A program made the translations under genes and the position numbers. This document shows positions 22,722 to 34,391 of a stretch of 64,000 nt of DNA, piece by piece; positions within the stretch are counted from its first letter, which is position 1, and each line of letters opens with the position of its first letter. The notes below the pieces were generated by a model. The model did no database searches, had not been told where the DNA came from, and worked only from the letters and a program-made list of their open reading frames with translations. Origin of the DNA: Anniella stebbinsi. Lineage: Eukaryota > Chordata > Lepidosauria > Squamata > Anniellidae. The stretch covers positions 297,879,973-297,943,972 of the forward strand of contig JARDYH010000002.1 in the NCBI GenBank assembly GCA_029215795.1. Direction: 5' to 3'.

Positions 22722-24367
22722 TTTTATTTATTTATTTATTTACTTACTTACTTACTTACTTACTGCATTTTTATACCGCCCCATAGCCGAAGCTCTCTGG
22801 GTGGTTCACAAAAATTAAAACCATGAAATCATTTAAAAAATATAAAACAAGCCACAATCTAAAAACACAAAATAACATACAATATAAAAACACAACCAGA
22901 ATAAAACCAAGCAGCAGGAATTAATACAGATTAAAATACAAATTTAAAACAGCAAGGATTAAAACTGAGTTAATTTAACTGTTAAAATACTGGGAGAATA
23001 AAAAGGTCTTCACCTGGCGATGAAAAGAGTGCAAAGTAGGCGCCAGGCGAACCTCTCTGGGGAGCTCATTCCACAGCCGGGGTGCCACAGCGGAGAAAGC
23101 CCTCCTCCTAGTGGCCACCTGCCTCACTTCCTTTGGCAGGGGCTCACGGAGAAGGACCCCTGTAGATGATCTTAGGGTCCGGGCAGGTACATATGGGAGG
23201 CGGCGTTCCTTTAGATAACCTGGCCCCAAGCCGTTTAGGGCTTTAAATGTTAGTACCAGCACTTTGAATTGGGCCCGGACCTGGACCGGCAGCCAGTGAA
23301 GTTGGAAAAGGACTGGCGTAATATGGTCTCGTTGGCCAGTCCCCATTAACAATCTGGCTGCCCTGTTTTGTACCAGCTGAAGTTCTGGACCATTTTCAAA
23401 GGCAGCCCCACGTATAACGCATTGCAGTAATCCAAACGAGAGGTTATGAGAGCATGGATAACTGTAGCTAGGCTATCTCTGTCCAGATAAGGGCGCAGTT
23501 GTTATATCAGCCTAAGCTGGTAAAAGGTAAAAGGAGTGCAACCCCCTCCAGAACAGGGTGAACATCACCTCGCCAGACAGATGAACCACCCGCTAACAGT
23601 ACCTCTGTCTTGTCTGGATTGAGTCTCAGTTTGTTAGCCCTCATCCAGTCCATTACCGTGCCCAGGCACTGATTCAAAACAGCCACTGCCTCACCTGGGT
23701 TTGATGAAAAGGAGAGGTAGAGCTGGGTGTCATCTGCATATTGATGACATCCCAGCCAACATCTCTGGATAACCTCTCCCAGCGGCTTCATGTATATGTT
23801 AAACAGCATAGGGGATAAAATAGAGCCCTGTGGAACCCCATGGCTTAAATGCCATGGCACAGAGCAATAATCCCCCAGCACCACCTTCTGAAAATGGCCA
23901 TCCAAGTAGGAGCGGAACCACTGCAGTGCAGTGCCTCCAACTCCCAGCCCAGACAACCTATCCAGAAGGATACCATGGTCGATGGTATCGAAAGCCACTG
24001 AGAGGTCCAAGAGAACCAACAGGGTCGCACTCCCCCTGTCCCTCTCCCAGCAAAGGTCATCCCACAGGGTGACCAAGGCAGTTTCTGTTCCAAAACCAGG
24101 CCTGAAACCCGACTGAAATGGATCTAGATAATCCATTTCATTCAAGAGTGTCTGGAGTTGTCCTGCAACCACCCACTCAAGCACCTTGCCCTGGAAAGGA
24201 ATGTTCGCCACCGGCCTATAGTTGTTGTTAACATCTTCCAGGTCCAGGTTAGGCTTTTTCAGGAGTGGTCTGATTACCGCCTCTTTTAAAGAGGCCAGCA
24301 CCACTCCCTCATGCTGAAAGAAAGACAAATGGAGTGAGACCCTATTCATTCTCCTGGGAGTGTTCAA
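22722..24367 (-). mobile_element. L2-type LINE, 5-prime truncated, RT well preserved
   Basis: Minus-sense order: reverse transcriptase frame (24367-23507, 286 codons), a frameshifted stretch (23506-23353), the C-terminal frame (23352-22975), a 3-prime UTR, and a TTTA/CTTA tail (22722-22764 on plus). RT motifs: LLDLSVAFDTIDHG (residues about 119-132), HGVPQGSILSP (176-186) and the catalytic YADD (210-213). The C-terminal part has the LHWLPVQVRAQFK and LWNELPREVR signatures of the L2 clade. The endonuclease and ORF1 are absent and the frame is broken, so it is dead. It abuts a plus-strand L2 copy at about 24368. Confidence 0.9.
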
Positions 24368-25412
24368 TATCCAATGGTCCCCCTATGCCCTACCTGAGTT
24401 GGGGATTAGGGGGGATTTATATCTGGATTATCCATTCTAGAAGATGGTGCTGAGGGACTACTGTTCTGCCCCATGGCTGTTATGCTGTGGGTTTCTGCAG
24501 TGCTCTATTCTGTCTCCCATAACTGTTCACTGTCGACATAAAACTGCTTAATGAGGTCTTCTGGGGGTCTGGGTTGCAGTGTCATCAGTATGCTGATAAC
24601 ATCAAATTCTACTTCTCTTTTTCATTAAATTCAGGTGACATTGTGAATGTACTAAATTGCTGTGTGGTCTCTGTAATACATACTAGCACAATCCTGATAA
24701 GATGGGACTGATGCTGTTGGTAAATAAAATTTGTCTGATTTAGGATCTGGTGTACAGCCTGAATGGGATTCCTTTCCCCCTTAAGAATCAGACTCATAGT
24801 TTGGGTCCTGGCCATATATCTGGAGACTTAAGGGACTTTGGAGGCGGAAGCATCTTCTACTGGTTTAGGCTGGCGTACCAGCAACAGCCTTTTCTAGGAA
24901 AAGATAACCTGGATACAATTAGGTTACTAACTGGGCATATGGAATGCATCTTACCAGCCTTCAAACAATTTCATTGGCTCCTGGTCCATTTCAAAGTCCA
25001 ATTCAAGGAGCTGGGTTTTAACTTCCAGGATCCTAAATAGTTTAGGACTAGTATACCTCAAGGATTGCCTTTGCTACACGAGCCGGTTGTGGTATTAGAT
25101 GCCCTTCTGCAGGAACCTGTCTGGGGTAAGATGGGAGAGATGATTTTTTTCTATGGTGGTTCCATGCTTCTAGAACTCACTCCACATGGAAACTCATCTG
25201 TCACCATCGTTATCTTTTTGGTACTAAATGAAGATTATTTGCCAGGCTTTTCAAAATGTTTAGTTTGATTGCTGTGGTGTTTATTCAGTATTTAAATACT
25301 CTTCTGTTATACTCTATCAATCTACATTGTTACTGTATTGTTTCAATATTTTGTAAAATGTTTTGGGAGACTGTATATCTGGAAAAGCAGTATATTAATC
25401 ATTAAAATAAAT
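24368..25412 (+). mobile_element. L2-type LINE, older copy, decayed
   Basis: Fragments of L2 RT are readable across frames: CSILSP near 24505, and the HQYAD active-site stretch near 24582 (GTGTCATCAGTATGCTGATA), with a mutated final Asp. The C-terminal HWLLVHFKVQFK region lies near 24975. The tail near 25395-25412 is AAAATAAATCAA. Multiple stops. It lies head to head with the minus-strand copy to its left. Confidence 0.75.
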
Positions 25413-25872
25413 CAAGAAAATCAAGTTGTTGAGTGTTCAACAGATCAAACACACAGTGAAGACCGTATCCCAATTATGTTGACACAGCATGTGTGGCTTG
25501 CCATTGTAAGAGGATCAAAAAAACATTAAAGCTCAGCAAGACTGAAATGGAGGGATCTGACTGATTATGCATATGTAGCTCTTCCTCAACACAAGTTGGA
25601 GCTCTACAAATGTGGTGCTTTCCTTTTTGAAGTAAACATCAATGAATTTAATTATAATCATGAATTGAAACAAATTTAGCATCACATTCAGCCTTGTGAA
25701 AATATTGTCCAGAGATCTCATCAAGAGTACATGAGAGTCATCAGACGTGAGGGGGATTGTGTTTCCCTACTATCACTTTGCCTCCTGCTCCTGTCCCACA
25801 ATAGGGATGAACAGCTTCCTTTTTCTTCACATGGGGAATAAAGAGGAAGCACGCAACGACCACATGGCCCAT
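25413..25872. other. No recognisable feature
   Basis: Nothing recognised. Confidence 0.5.
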
Positions 25873-26084
25873 TCAGTGAGCGTTTTTATCATGCTGCTTC
25901 TCCTTCACACAGCAGGAAATGGCAAATTTCATCTCAGCCAAAATAATCAGATTTTCCGGGACTTTTTTTGTGATGGAAAAATGAGCTGAAGGAGCAGGAG
26001 GCATCGGGAGGTGGACGGTGTCATGAAAAGGACCCACAAAAATCCATGAGTGGCCATTAATGAGCATGCGATAAAACACTCATC
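25873..26084. mobile_element. Candidate MITE with AGTGAGCGTTTTTATC ends
   Basis: The left end CAGTGAGCGTTTTTATCATG and the right end GCATGCGATAAAACACTCAT are imperfect inverted repeats. An internal block is shared with 19396-19425. No coding capacity. The target duplication is not resolved. Confidence 0.5.
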
Positions 26085-27778
26085 TGATGATGCTCCATAT
26101 CTTGCACAACACAAGAAGAGGAACGGTTAGGTATATCTATATGTTCAATGTCCTATTAAAACTAGAAAATCTGCAGACTCTACTGCAAAAAAACAAGTCA
26201 ATCCTCAGTGGCTTTTCTGTGATGGAATGAAAAAGGTAAACTGACAAAGGTATCAACATTAAACTTTAACTATTGAGCAAGACTGAAGTTCTCACAAAAT
26301 TGTCATCTGATAGCAAGCTAGTGGCAATCGATACAATTAATCATTTCAGAGGCCTTACAAAATTCTACAGACCTGCTAGGCCCAAAGACAAATTTTCAGA
26401 AAATGAACACAGTGATAGAATATTACATAGCATTGCTATTCCTTAGCTCTTGTCATATATAAAATATGTAGGAGAAAATGCAGACAGTGTTTTCAGATTG
26501 GCCAATCTCAATAAAGTGAACACAGCTCATCTTAAAGAACTAGGTGTTGATACCAAAAGCAAATTAAACACTAAATACAAAGTGACTGCACCCATTCCTG
26601 GCCTAAGGTTCCAATTCTCTGGACAAGCTGTGGTTGCTGATGTTTGAAAATGACATTGGAAATAGAGGTGGGTAAACTCCCCTAATCTTGATTCAGAATT
26701 GGCTCAGTATATATGAGCTTTCTCATATGTTTTCTTTGAGCTGTCTCCCACTTCTGATTTTTGCACATGCATACACATAGTGCAACAGATAAGCATTATT
26801 GTATTGCTCCTTTGGTTTTGCCTATCCTGTCTCTATTCCACAGCACAAGGGTTACTTAGAAATTCAATCCCACACTTCAAACACACACAGGAACAAGATG
26901 GATGAGGGACACCAAACCCCCCCTTCCCATGTTTGTAAGAAATAATCAAGATAATTAATTTGCCCAAATAGAGAGGACACCCACCAAACAAAAGGCTGTT
27001 TAATGGGATAGTCTGGTCACATAACAGTTCACAGCAATCAACAAGAGTTTCATTGAGAGTAGGAGGCTGTTACAGAGAAACTCAGCCATGATAGTTTCTA
27101 ATGTGTGGTGATGGCATCACCCTAGCACCTTGTCCTATATGCCTAATAAGCCTTTTGTTTTCTGAAAAAGGCTGGATAAGTAAGAAAGTCATGGCAGTTA
27201 AGAATAAAAAGACCCTATTGGTGGTATACTAGCTACCTACCTTTACTGTAATTATAATTCATAACCTATGTGTTCTCCACTATAACTCAATCAGTAGGAG
27301 TTGTCCTCATATGAGTAGGAAAACAATGGGAATTCTGAATAAATGCAAATGCCTTCCTGACCTCTAGTTCACCACCCTAGTTAAGCAAACCACAAGGTAA
27401 TCTACAAATTGGCCAATCTAAGGCCTTTACAGAAATATCTCCCAATCCTGAAGTAGACCAGCAGGTTAAGGCACCACCATGAGTATGTCTCATAGCCTCT
27501 TTTGTTTTAAGAACCTGTTTGTCTCATAGGAGTTATGCTGAATCAGCTAGCCCAAACTCATCCAAAAATCAGGAAACTAAGGGTGTTTCATTCCACAGAA
27601 CCAAGCTATTGAGCCCTTTACTTAGCTCCATCCTTGGTACACCCAAAGTTCTTTCATCTTTTGTGTTCTTTGCCTGAACTCTATAGCTGTCCTTGAGTCC
27701 AAAGACAGCTTTGGACTCAGTTTTGAAGAAACTGAGCAGACTCTCCACAGAATCCAACATACTCAGCCTCTCTCTTGT
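26085..27778. other. No recognisable gene; one unassigned open frame
   Basis: Plus-strand 26450-26647 is open for 65 codons and opens further upstream across one stop. Its composition is not repeat-like, but it resembles no protein I know. The rest is AT-rich and featureless. Confidence 0.3.
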
Positions 27779-27802
27779 GTGGCTCTATGATCATAGAGCC
27801 AC
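27779..27802. repeat. 24-bp perfect palindrome
   Basis: The half-site GTGGCTCTATGA is followed directly by its exact inverse complement. Isolated in otherwise unremarkable sequence. Confidence 0.9.
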
Positions 27803-29309
27803 CCAGGACAGGATGTCATTTGCAGTTGAGCACTCAGCATTTCACAATGTTTATTAATGAATAGTTTGAAGAAGGTACAGTGACACAGCACCAGTGGATA
27901 ACTAACCGTAAAATCTCATGCCAAAACATACAAAATCATGAATTGATAGACAAAATGTGTATTATTCTACATCTTATTACAGTTGTAAAGGCTGATGTTA
28001 TATTAGCATTTCTCACCATTGGCGAATTCTAACAAATTATTTGAAATCCACCTATCACCAAAGCATCATTTCCCATCTTGTAAAATAGTCACCAATGCCA
28101 ACCAAGACCAAATTTGATCAGCTTGAAACCATGCATTTGGACCAAATTTAATGTTTATACTATGATGTGAGAAATTCTTGTCAAATATGACACTTCCAAG
28201 CTACTACTAGTCATGCTATTTTAAACTTTGGCTATCTCTAATAAGCCAGAGTGAACATCCTATTCCATACAAGTGAAGAAAATGTCTTTATTGCTCTCTG
28301 GGTTTGATTTTTCACCATATCAGCACATAGCCACTATGCTGCCATGTTGATTCTGTAAAGAATCTGTAAAGACTTCATTCACTTCCAGCGTTTCCTTTAC
28401 AGGCATCTTAGCACCACTTTGTATCCCAGAGTGTAAGCAAAGTCTAAAGATGGGCTATATAATCTAAAATAAACTATTCAAAATGCAAGCGGAATCAAAA
28501 GTCATTTAAATGTTAATATGCAGTTTTGTTTCTGAAGTGGATTTTTCAAATTTAGTAATATAAACCCCAGTTCATTTCAAACTCACCATCCAGAGAACGG
28601 TGCTGTTTTTCATAGAAGCCATGTCAATTTATATCAGTTTGTTATACTTGTATGAACAGCATCACTAACTCACTTTTCTCCCAATAAACTGTGCCTAACA
28701 ATTACATTTGTTTGTATTAACTCTGCTCTAATACAATGTGAGGTTACTATGGACACATGTTCAGAGAGGACAAGAACTAACCACCATTCAAAGACAATAA
28801 TTGCAAGAAACATGAGGCTATAAATCAGATGGGCAGCACATGTCATGAAGGCCTCATGCTACCTGTAATGGCCATTTGTGCAGTTCCTGCTATCACTGCC
28901 CAAATCTCTGTAATTCTGCTGGGCAATCAGAAGCTGGGAAACAAGGAGCAGTGCACACTGCCCATGTGCTTTATTTCCCATCAGAATTGTTGGGATTTTG
29001 ACAATGGCAGGGGGACAGCCCCGGTAGGCTTTCAAGGTGGTCAATGTGCCCCCCAGCCCCATTGCCCACTGCTGCTATGAATATGCTGATTGCAGTGAAA
29101 CAGTCAACCTGGCTGCATCAACCCAGCTAACTAGCCATTGAGCAAGTTGAACAAAAATACCCCTACCATAGAAAGCCCATGGGCCTTAACATGAGGAAAG
29201 TTCATATTTTTCATTCCTAACAGCCACTTTGGTACTTGGATGACACATAATGAAGTTATCTATGGTGCCCCCGTCCCAGTGCCTCTACACAGAACAGTGG
29301 GCAGCCTTG
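27803..29309. other. No recognisable feature
   Basis: Nothing recognised. A less AT-rich patch lies at 28850-29090, with short frames only. Confidence 0.5.
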
Positions 29310-29700
29310 TGCTTCTGTTGTTGTTGTTGTTATAATATTTATTTGTATCCCACCTTTTTCCCAATACTGGGACTCAAGGTAGCTTTACCAAATTAAAACA
29401 TATACAATTAAAACATATAAATAGAAATATACAAAGTTAAAATATAATTAAACCTGTTGTAATGTTAAAACATTTAAAATACAAATAACAATTAAAAAAT
29501 AATCCAACACATAATCAGATGTCCAGACTATTCCCCAAAGGCCTACCAGAACAAAAAGGGTTTTGCCTGCCTCCAGAAGCATAGCAAGGAGGGAGCCAGT
29601 CTAACTTCTCTGGGAAGGAAGTTCCAGAGCCTTGGAGTAGCCACTGAGAAAACTAGTAGTGGTCCTGTTGAGAAAGCTGACTGAGGTTGCATAGTGTGGT
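29310..29700 (-). mobile_element. LINE (L2/CR1 group) 3-prime part
   Basis: On plus it opens with a GTT run (29315-29331), then ATTTATTTGTATCCCACC, TGGGACTCAAGGTAGCTTAC-like sequence and A-rich stretches. GGAAGGAAGTTCCAGAGCCT (29619) follows, which is the antisense of the LINE C-terminal LWN region. Minus-sense LINE tail with a little coding sequence. Confidence 0.65.
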
Positions 29701-30079
29701 ACATGGAGCCCATCTTTTATATGAGCACAATAGGTGAAACAGAAGAACATCTTTACTAATAGAGTATGCGTAATCATTATACAAATAATTAGTTTAGAGT
29801 GTAGTAGTAAATGAATGTCCAGACAGGCATTTAAGATATATAGCTTTTCAAATCACATGTTACAGCACAGTATTCCACCCCCTTCACAAGTGTAGTAGAT
29901 GTCCAGTTAGATATCCAACAAGGGCAGCTTTCTTAATGATTTGCTACACATGCAAAAATGCTCTGTTCATCTAAATTGTATCACTATTGCATGTGCGTAG
30001 AAGCCCTAACAACAACCCATCGACACACAATAGTACTAAAGATCAACCTGTACATGCAGATAATGTAATTCAACAAAGT
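29701..30079. other. No recognisable feature
   Basis: Nothing recognised. Confidence 0.5.
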
Positions 30080-30135
30080 AAGCTCAGCAGCTTTGGCTAT
30101 GAGCCAGTACAAAAATGTAATAAATAATACTAATA
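30080..30135 (+). mobile_element. L2-type LINE 3-prime end, very short
   Basis: AGCAGCTTTGGCTATGAGCC, then GTACAAAAATGTAATAAATA and a TAATACTAATAA tail. This is the sense L2 tail signature, directly abutting the antisense RT fragment that follows. Confidence 0.6.
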
Positions 30136-30740
30136 ACACCCCACCTGATGCCTCTGGATTATCTCTCCTCGCGGTTTCATGTAGATGTTAAAGAGCATTG
30201 AAGATAGGATGACGCCTTGTGGTATGCCACACAACAATTCCTTTTTGGAGGAGCAACTATCGCCAAGCATCACCATATGGAACCTGCCCGAGAGGTAGGA
30301 CTGGAACCATTGGAGCACAATGCCCCTGATTCCCAAACCCCTCAGGCGTTCCAGAAGGATACCATGGTCGATGGTATTGAAAGCCGCTGAGAGACCTAAA
30401 AGTACCAGCAGGGACACACTCCCCCTGTCAATACTCATGCTATCATCCACTAAGGCGACCATCGCTGTCTCAACTCTGTATCCTGCCCTGAAGCCGGTTT
30501 GAAATGGGTCTAGAAAATCTGTATCATCCAAGACTGCTTGGAGTTGGAAGGCAACTGCCCTCTCGATCACCTTACCCAAAAACAGAAGATTTGATACTGG
30601 TCTGCAGTTATTAAGGTCCAGAGGATCCAGGGAGGGCTTTTTTAGAAACGGTCATACCAGTGCTTCTTTTAAACATGGTGGAAAATTCCCCTCCCTGAAA
30701 GATGCATTAATAATATGTTGTAGTTGTAGTCTAACTGCAT
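30136..30740 (-). mobile_element. L2-type LINE RT fragment
   Basis: One frame (30579-30130) reads L2 RT from a KVIERAV motif through SAAFNTIDHG and CGIPQGVILS to MLFNIYMK, but ends before the YADD box. Upstream, out-of-frame sequence to about 30740 continues the RT N-terminus. It is truncated at both ends, and the FDT motif has become FNT. Confidence 0.85.
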
Positions 30741-31171
30741 CTCCTCTCTGGGTGACCAGCCAAGAAGGACAGGGATCAAGGGGACAAGTTGTCTTCCTTA
30801 CTCATCCAAGCAACTTGTCCACGTCAGTATATCCAGTCTATAAAATGGGCATAATCTCTCTAGCCTCAGGGACAAAGAAGAGAAGCCATAGCAGTAATCT
30901 CAATACTGGGAGACCAGATCATCAAGCAAGTGAGAGAAATCACAGGGTATCCCCTCCCAAAACATGCATAGTTTAAAACCATAGTTTTAAAACTATTGTA
31001 TTTCAGCAGTATTTTAATCCATTTTCTTCTGAAATCTGGAGCACCTGTATACATGAAAGAGAGCTTTTAGATGACAATTTCATGTTGATAAAGCAAATCA
31101 TATTGATTTTATAAAGAATAAAATGTCTGCCTTTTAATGGGAGAATGCTGAAAATCCACTCCACCTTAACT
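30741..31171. other. No recognisable feature
   Basis: Nothing recognised. Confidence 0.5.
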
Positions 31172-31210
31172 ATTTTAGTAGAGAGCCATTCTATGGCTCT
31201 CTACTAAAAT
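31172..31210. repeat. Perfect 18-bp inverted repeat, 3-base loop
   Basis: Arm ATTTTAGTAGAGAGCCAT (31172-31189), loop TCT, then the exact inverse complement (31193-31210). Confidence 0.95.
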
Positions 31211-31440
31211 TCTCATGAACTAGAATAACAACTGATGGAATTCAAATTGTAACAGACCATCCTAAGGAAAGTCACAAGACAAAGAAGAGCATTGGTTGGT
31301 TTATTTTGGCCTGGCCCTATACCTTTAGGAATTTCAGGACTAAGGAATTTTGTTTTGGGAGAATGGAAATGAGGAATGCAATATGTTTTCTTGTTTAATG
31401 TATGTGTGTGATATATATATATATAATCACTAGCAGGAAA
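31211..31440. other. No recognisable feature
   Basis: Only a short AT run near 31412. Confidence 0.5.
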
Positions 31441-32036
31441 GAAGTCGAGGCTCGACTTCTGCAATGCGCTGTACATAGGGCTACCTTTGTGCCTAGTCCG
31501 GAAACTTCAACTTGTTCAAAATATGGCAGCCAGGTTGGTCACTGGTACACATCACATCAGTCTTAAAATCGCTTCATTGGCTGCCAATCAGTTTCCGGGC
31601 GAAGTATAAAGTGTTGGTTATTACCTTTAAAGCCCTACATGGTTTGGGTCCAGGGTACCTGCAGGATCGCCTTCTCCCGTACAATCCGCCCCGCACACTT
31701 AGGTCCTCTGGGAGGAACTTACTCAAGTCAGCCAGAACTAGGCTGATGAGTGTTACCCAGAGGACCTTCTCTTCCATCGCTCCCAGACTATGGAATGGTC
31801 TGTCGGAGGAGGTTAGACAAATTGGCAGTCTTCATGAATTTAAGAGAGTCATGAAGACTGTCCTCTTCCAACAGGCCTATCCAGATGAATTTTAAGATGT
31901 TTTTAATGTTGTATTTTTCTCTTGCTTTTTAAAATTTTAACTGTTGCGATTTTTGTGTTTTATATTGTTGCTGTTCCCCGCCTCGATCCGGAGGGAGAGG
32001 CGGGTTAAAAATAAATATTATTATTATTATTATTGG
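31441..32036 (+). mobile_element. L2-type LINE 3-prime half
   Basis: Sense L2 C-terminus: SRLDFCNALYIGLP near 31445, LQLVQNMAARLV near 31510, a frameshift, then SLHWLPISFRAKYK and FSSIAPRLWNGL in the frame ending at 31895. The 3-prime UTR ends GGCGGGTTAAAAATAAATAT and an ATT tail (32011-32034). No catalytic core. A fairly recent 5-prime-truncated insertion. Confidence 0.9.
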
Positions 32037-32871
32037 GTGTAAAATTAGTGAAATGTTAAAGTATTCTTTAGAAATTCATGTGAATTTATATATTTTGCTA
32101 AAATCTCTATTATAGCCAACACATGAGATAGAAATGTTAATACAGGAAGGCCAATATTATGGAAAAAATGCATATAAGCTAAATATATGTTGGTACTTAA
32201 TCCTATGTAAGAATGAATCATATACCAGAAAAAAACCCTTAACTGACAGCATGCGCTCAACTCAAAGTACATTGATAAAGGTCTCACAATTTTACATGCT
32301 GCCATATGAAAACAAATCCTCTGCAGAGGTCTTATTGTATATGGCCTAATAAAGTTCCAGATTTGAAGTCTAGTAATTCTGCAGACCCTCCTTTCATCTA
32401 TTTCAAAGAGTAAAGAAGATTTATAGTCACAGTGGGTTGTTTTTTTAAAAAATGGAAATAGAGAATCCATAAAATAAATAAAATATCTGACCCATTCTGT
32501 CTGACTCTGCTTCTGTTACTCATGGAAAATACTTCCATATTTCATTTAATGTTATGCACCTACACTGAAAGAAACTGAACACATGACCTTCATGGCTCAA
32601 ACATTTTATATTTCTTCAAAAAATGCAGTTGGTTTAACAACTGTGTGATTGAATGCATTAATCTATTTTCTTCCACGTATATGCTTTGGGAAGACAACAG
32701 GGTGGCTTCCCAACAAAAGGGCTCTAGGGCTAATAGTTATCTTGACCCTGTGGGGAAGAAGAACCGAGAGAGGCAGGAGTAGGCAAAGACCATCAGGGCC
32801 TGCTCCAGTTGGAAACCCTCCCACAGGGGTAACTGATATCATGACCCTGTGGGGAAGAAGGAGCTGTTGGT
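32037..32871. other. Unrecognised; short direct repeat near the LTR
   Basis: TGACCCTGTGGGGAAGAAG occurs twice (near 32742 and 32842), 100 bp apart, just upstream of the LTR at 32877. It could be internal sequence of the same retroelement, but no coding match was seen. Confidence 0.4.
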
Positions 32872-32876
32872 CTTGG

Positions 32877-33399
32877 TGTTGTGTCTAATTCCTTTCCCCT
32901 TGCTCAGGGCGAAGGAATGTTAGACGTTAATTCAGAATCAGATTCTGAACCTGAACAGACATTCCAGTTCATACCAGAAGGGGAAGAGGTTGTTCCCATA
33001 GCTTCGCCTTTAGTAAATGTTTCTTCTGATGTAAATAACCCAGCAGCTGATAACCAGCCTTCGACTTCAGAGGACGAAGGGAGGAGTGAGCTCAGAAATC
33101 CCATTTTCCGTAGGAGAGAAAAGCGAGCACAGATCAAAGAGGTTAGAAGGCAGCGCTTGGAAAGATTATTTGCTCAGAAAAGGCTGGATGGGAATTCTCA
33201 GAAGTGACTCTCGCTTTCTTTTGGTTGGATCAACTGTTTGTTTGCTTAGCTAAATTATGCCTTGGGGCAAAAAGCTTTCTAAGTTTTAACTCCTTTCAAA
33301 GGGAAAGAAGGGATTATTTGCTAAATAAAAGATTGATTGTTTTCCTAAGAGGCCTTCTTATTGACTTCAATGAGCGCTAGAAGTTAGGGAGTCATGACA
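32877..33399 (+). mobile_element. LTR, second copy of the 21325-21851 family
   Basis: Begins TGTTGTGTCTAATTCC and ends GGAGTCATGACA. It is colinear with the minus-strand solo LTR over its whole length (523 against 527 bp). The poly(A) signal AATAAA is at 33324-33329, followed by about 70 bp of U5. The flanking pentamers are CTTGG and CTTCC, so there is no exact target duplication. Either they have mutated or one side is internal sequence. Confidence 0.7.
32881..33207 (+). CDS. Acidic ORF inside the LTR, second copy
   Basis: The frame is open from the LTR edge (GTG at 32881, first ATG at 32917-32919) to a TGA at 33207, 108 codons. It has the same order as its partner: an acidic Ser/Glu-rich body (IPEGEEVVPIASP, STSEDEGRSE), then a basic FRRREKRAQIKEVRRQ segment. 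Neither copy has an internal stop although they have diverged by roughly a tenth in DNA. I infer the end of an internal ORF read into the U3 of a 3-prime LTR; the function is unknown. Confidence 0.4.
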   Translation: MSNSFPLAQGEGMLDVNSESDSEPEQTFQFIPEGEEVVPIASPLVNVSSDVNNPAADNQPSTSEDEGRSELRNPIFRRREKRAQIKEVRRQRLERLFAQKRLDGNSQK

Positions 33400-33509
33400 C
33401 TTCCCTCCATCGGGAGAGGGGGGAACAGGGCCTTCCACCAGCCATGCTGAACAGTCTCAATTTCCTTTTCTCCTTTTCTCCTCTTCCCTCCCCATCCCCT
33501 TTTCCTTGT
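33400..33509. other. Spacer
   Basis: CT-rich stretch, no feature. Confidence 0.5.
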
Positions 33510-33645
33510 GTGTCTTGTCTTTTTTAGAATGTACGCCTGAGGGCATGGCTGTCTTCTTTACTGATTGATTGTAAGCCACTCCTGGACCCTTTTGGCTGAG
33601 GTGCATGATTAAAATGGTATAAATAAATAAATAAATAAATAAGGG
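33510..33645 (+). mobile_element. LINE or LINE-tailed SINE 3-prime end
   Basis: GAATGTACGCCTGAGGGCAT, then GATTGTAAGCCACTCCTGGA, CTTTTGGCTGAGGTGCATGA and an (AAAT)n tail (33622-33641). This sense-strand pattern is shared with L2/CR1-tailed elements. Confidence 0.6.
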
Positions 33646-34391
33646 ACTGCCTTGACAGCACCACATTGGCGCCTTGTTTCCCCTATACCAAACAGTTTCC
33701 CTCCTATGGGGTTGCACTTTGTAATCCTCACACAAGGAGGGAGTATGGGGTTTCTGGCAGTCACCTGGGTACTGGAGCCATCCCCATGCCCTCTTCCTGG
33801 CTTCAGGCGGCCAGTTGCCATCCATCAGGACTGCTCCCCACCAGATCAGCCATGAAGCTAGGTCAGGTGGTGGAATTGCTGGGGTGACCTCACTCCCAGC
33901 GAAAATATCGGGGTAGGTCTCCAACTTTTTAACTGTGCAGCTTCACAGAAAAACCCTGTGGTGGCTGTGAATCTGCGGCTGCATCATATAATTGACACAG
34001 CACCAATATGCAGCCACTGCAGGGCTTTGAACACATTTAGACAGCCCCTAGGTGTTAAAAAAAAGCACCCCCAGCATTTCACATGCTATATTTTGCAAAT
34101 CCCAACTGCCCCTGCCCCCATGTGTCCACTGCACAAGCAGGGCAATTTCTATATAAGAAATAGCATGTGAAATAATATGTTGAAGTAACTTACAAAGAGC
34201 TTCAAGAAAAAAGTTGCCCACTTTGTTTTGTGATGGTATTTTCATCTACCTGGCTGCCTCAGTGCCCAATGTCCCACTCACTGCTCATGGAGCACACAAG
34301 ATTAAAGCACTCAGGTCTTGCAACTAGGAGTGTGCACTGACCACAAGTTTTGGTTCAGACCCAAAGCAGGCAAAATGGAAAGCAGCCCAAA
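33646..34391. other. Mostly unrecognised; possible hAT terminus near 34324
   Basis: CTAGGAGTGTGCACTGACCA at 34324 resembles the TAGGGGTGTGCAC terminus of the elements at 46809 and 58333, but no matching right end was found. Confidence 0.3.

Noticed and set aside
22722..22764. CRISPR-like short repeats
   Set aside because: Simple TTTA/CTTA tetramers at a LINE tail, with no unique spacers.
34324..34345. Third copy of the TAGGGGTGTGCAC hAT-like family
   Set aside because: Only one terminus is similar; no right end, subterminal GGATCGG cluster or target duplication found.
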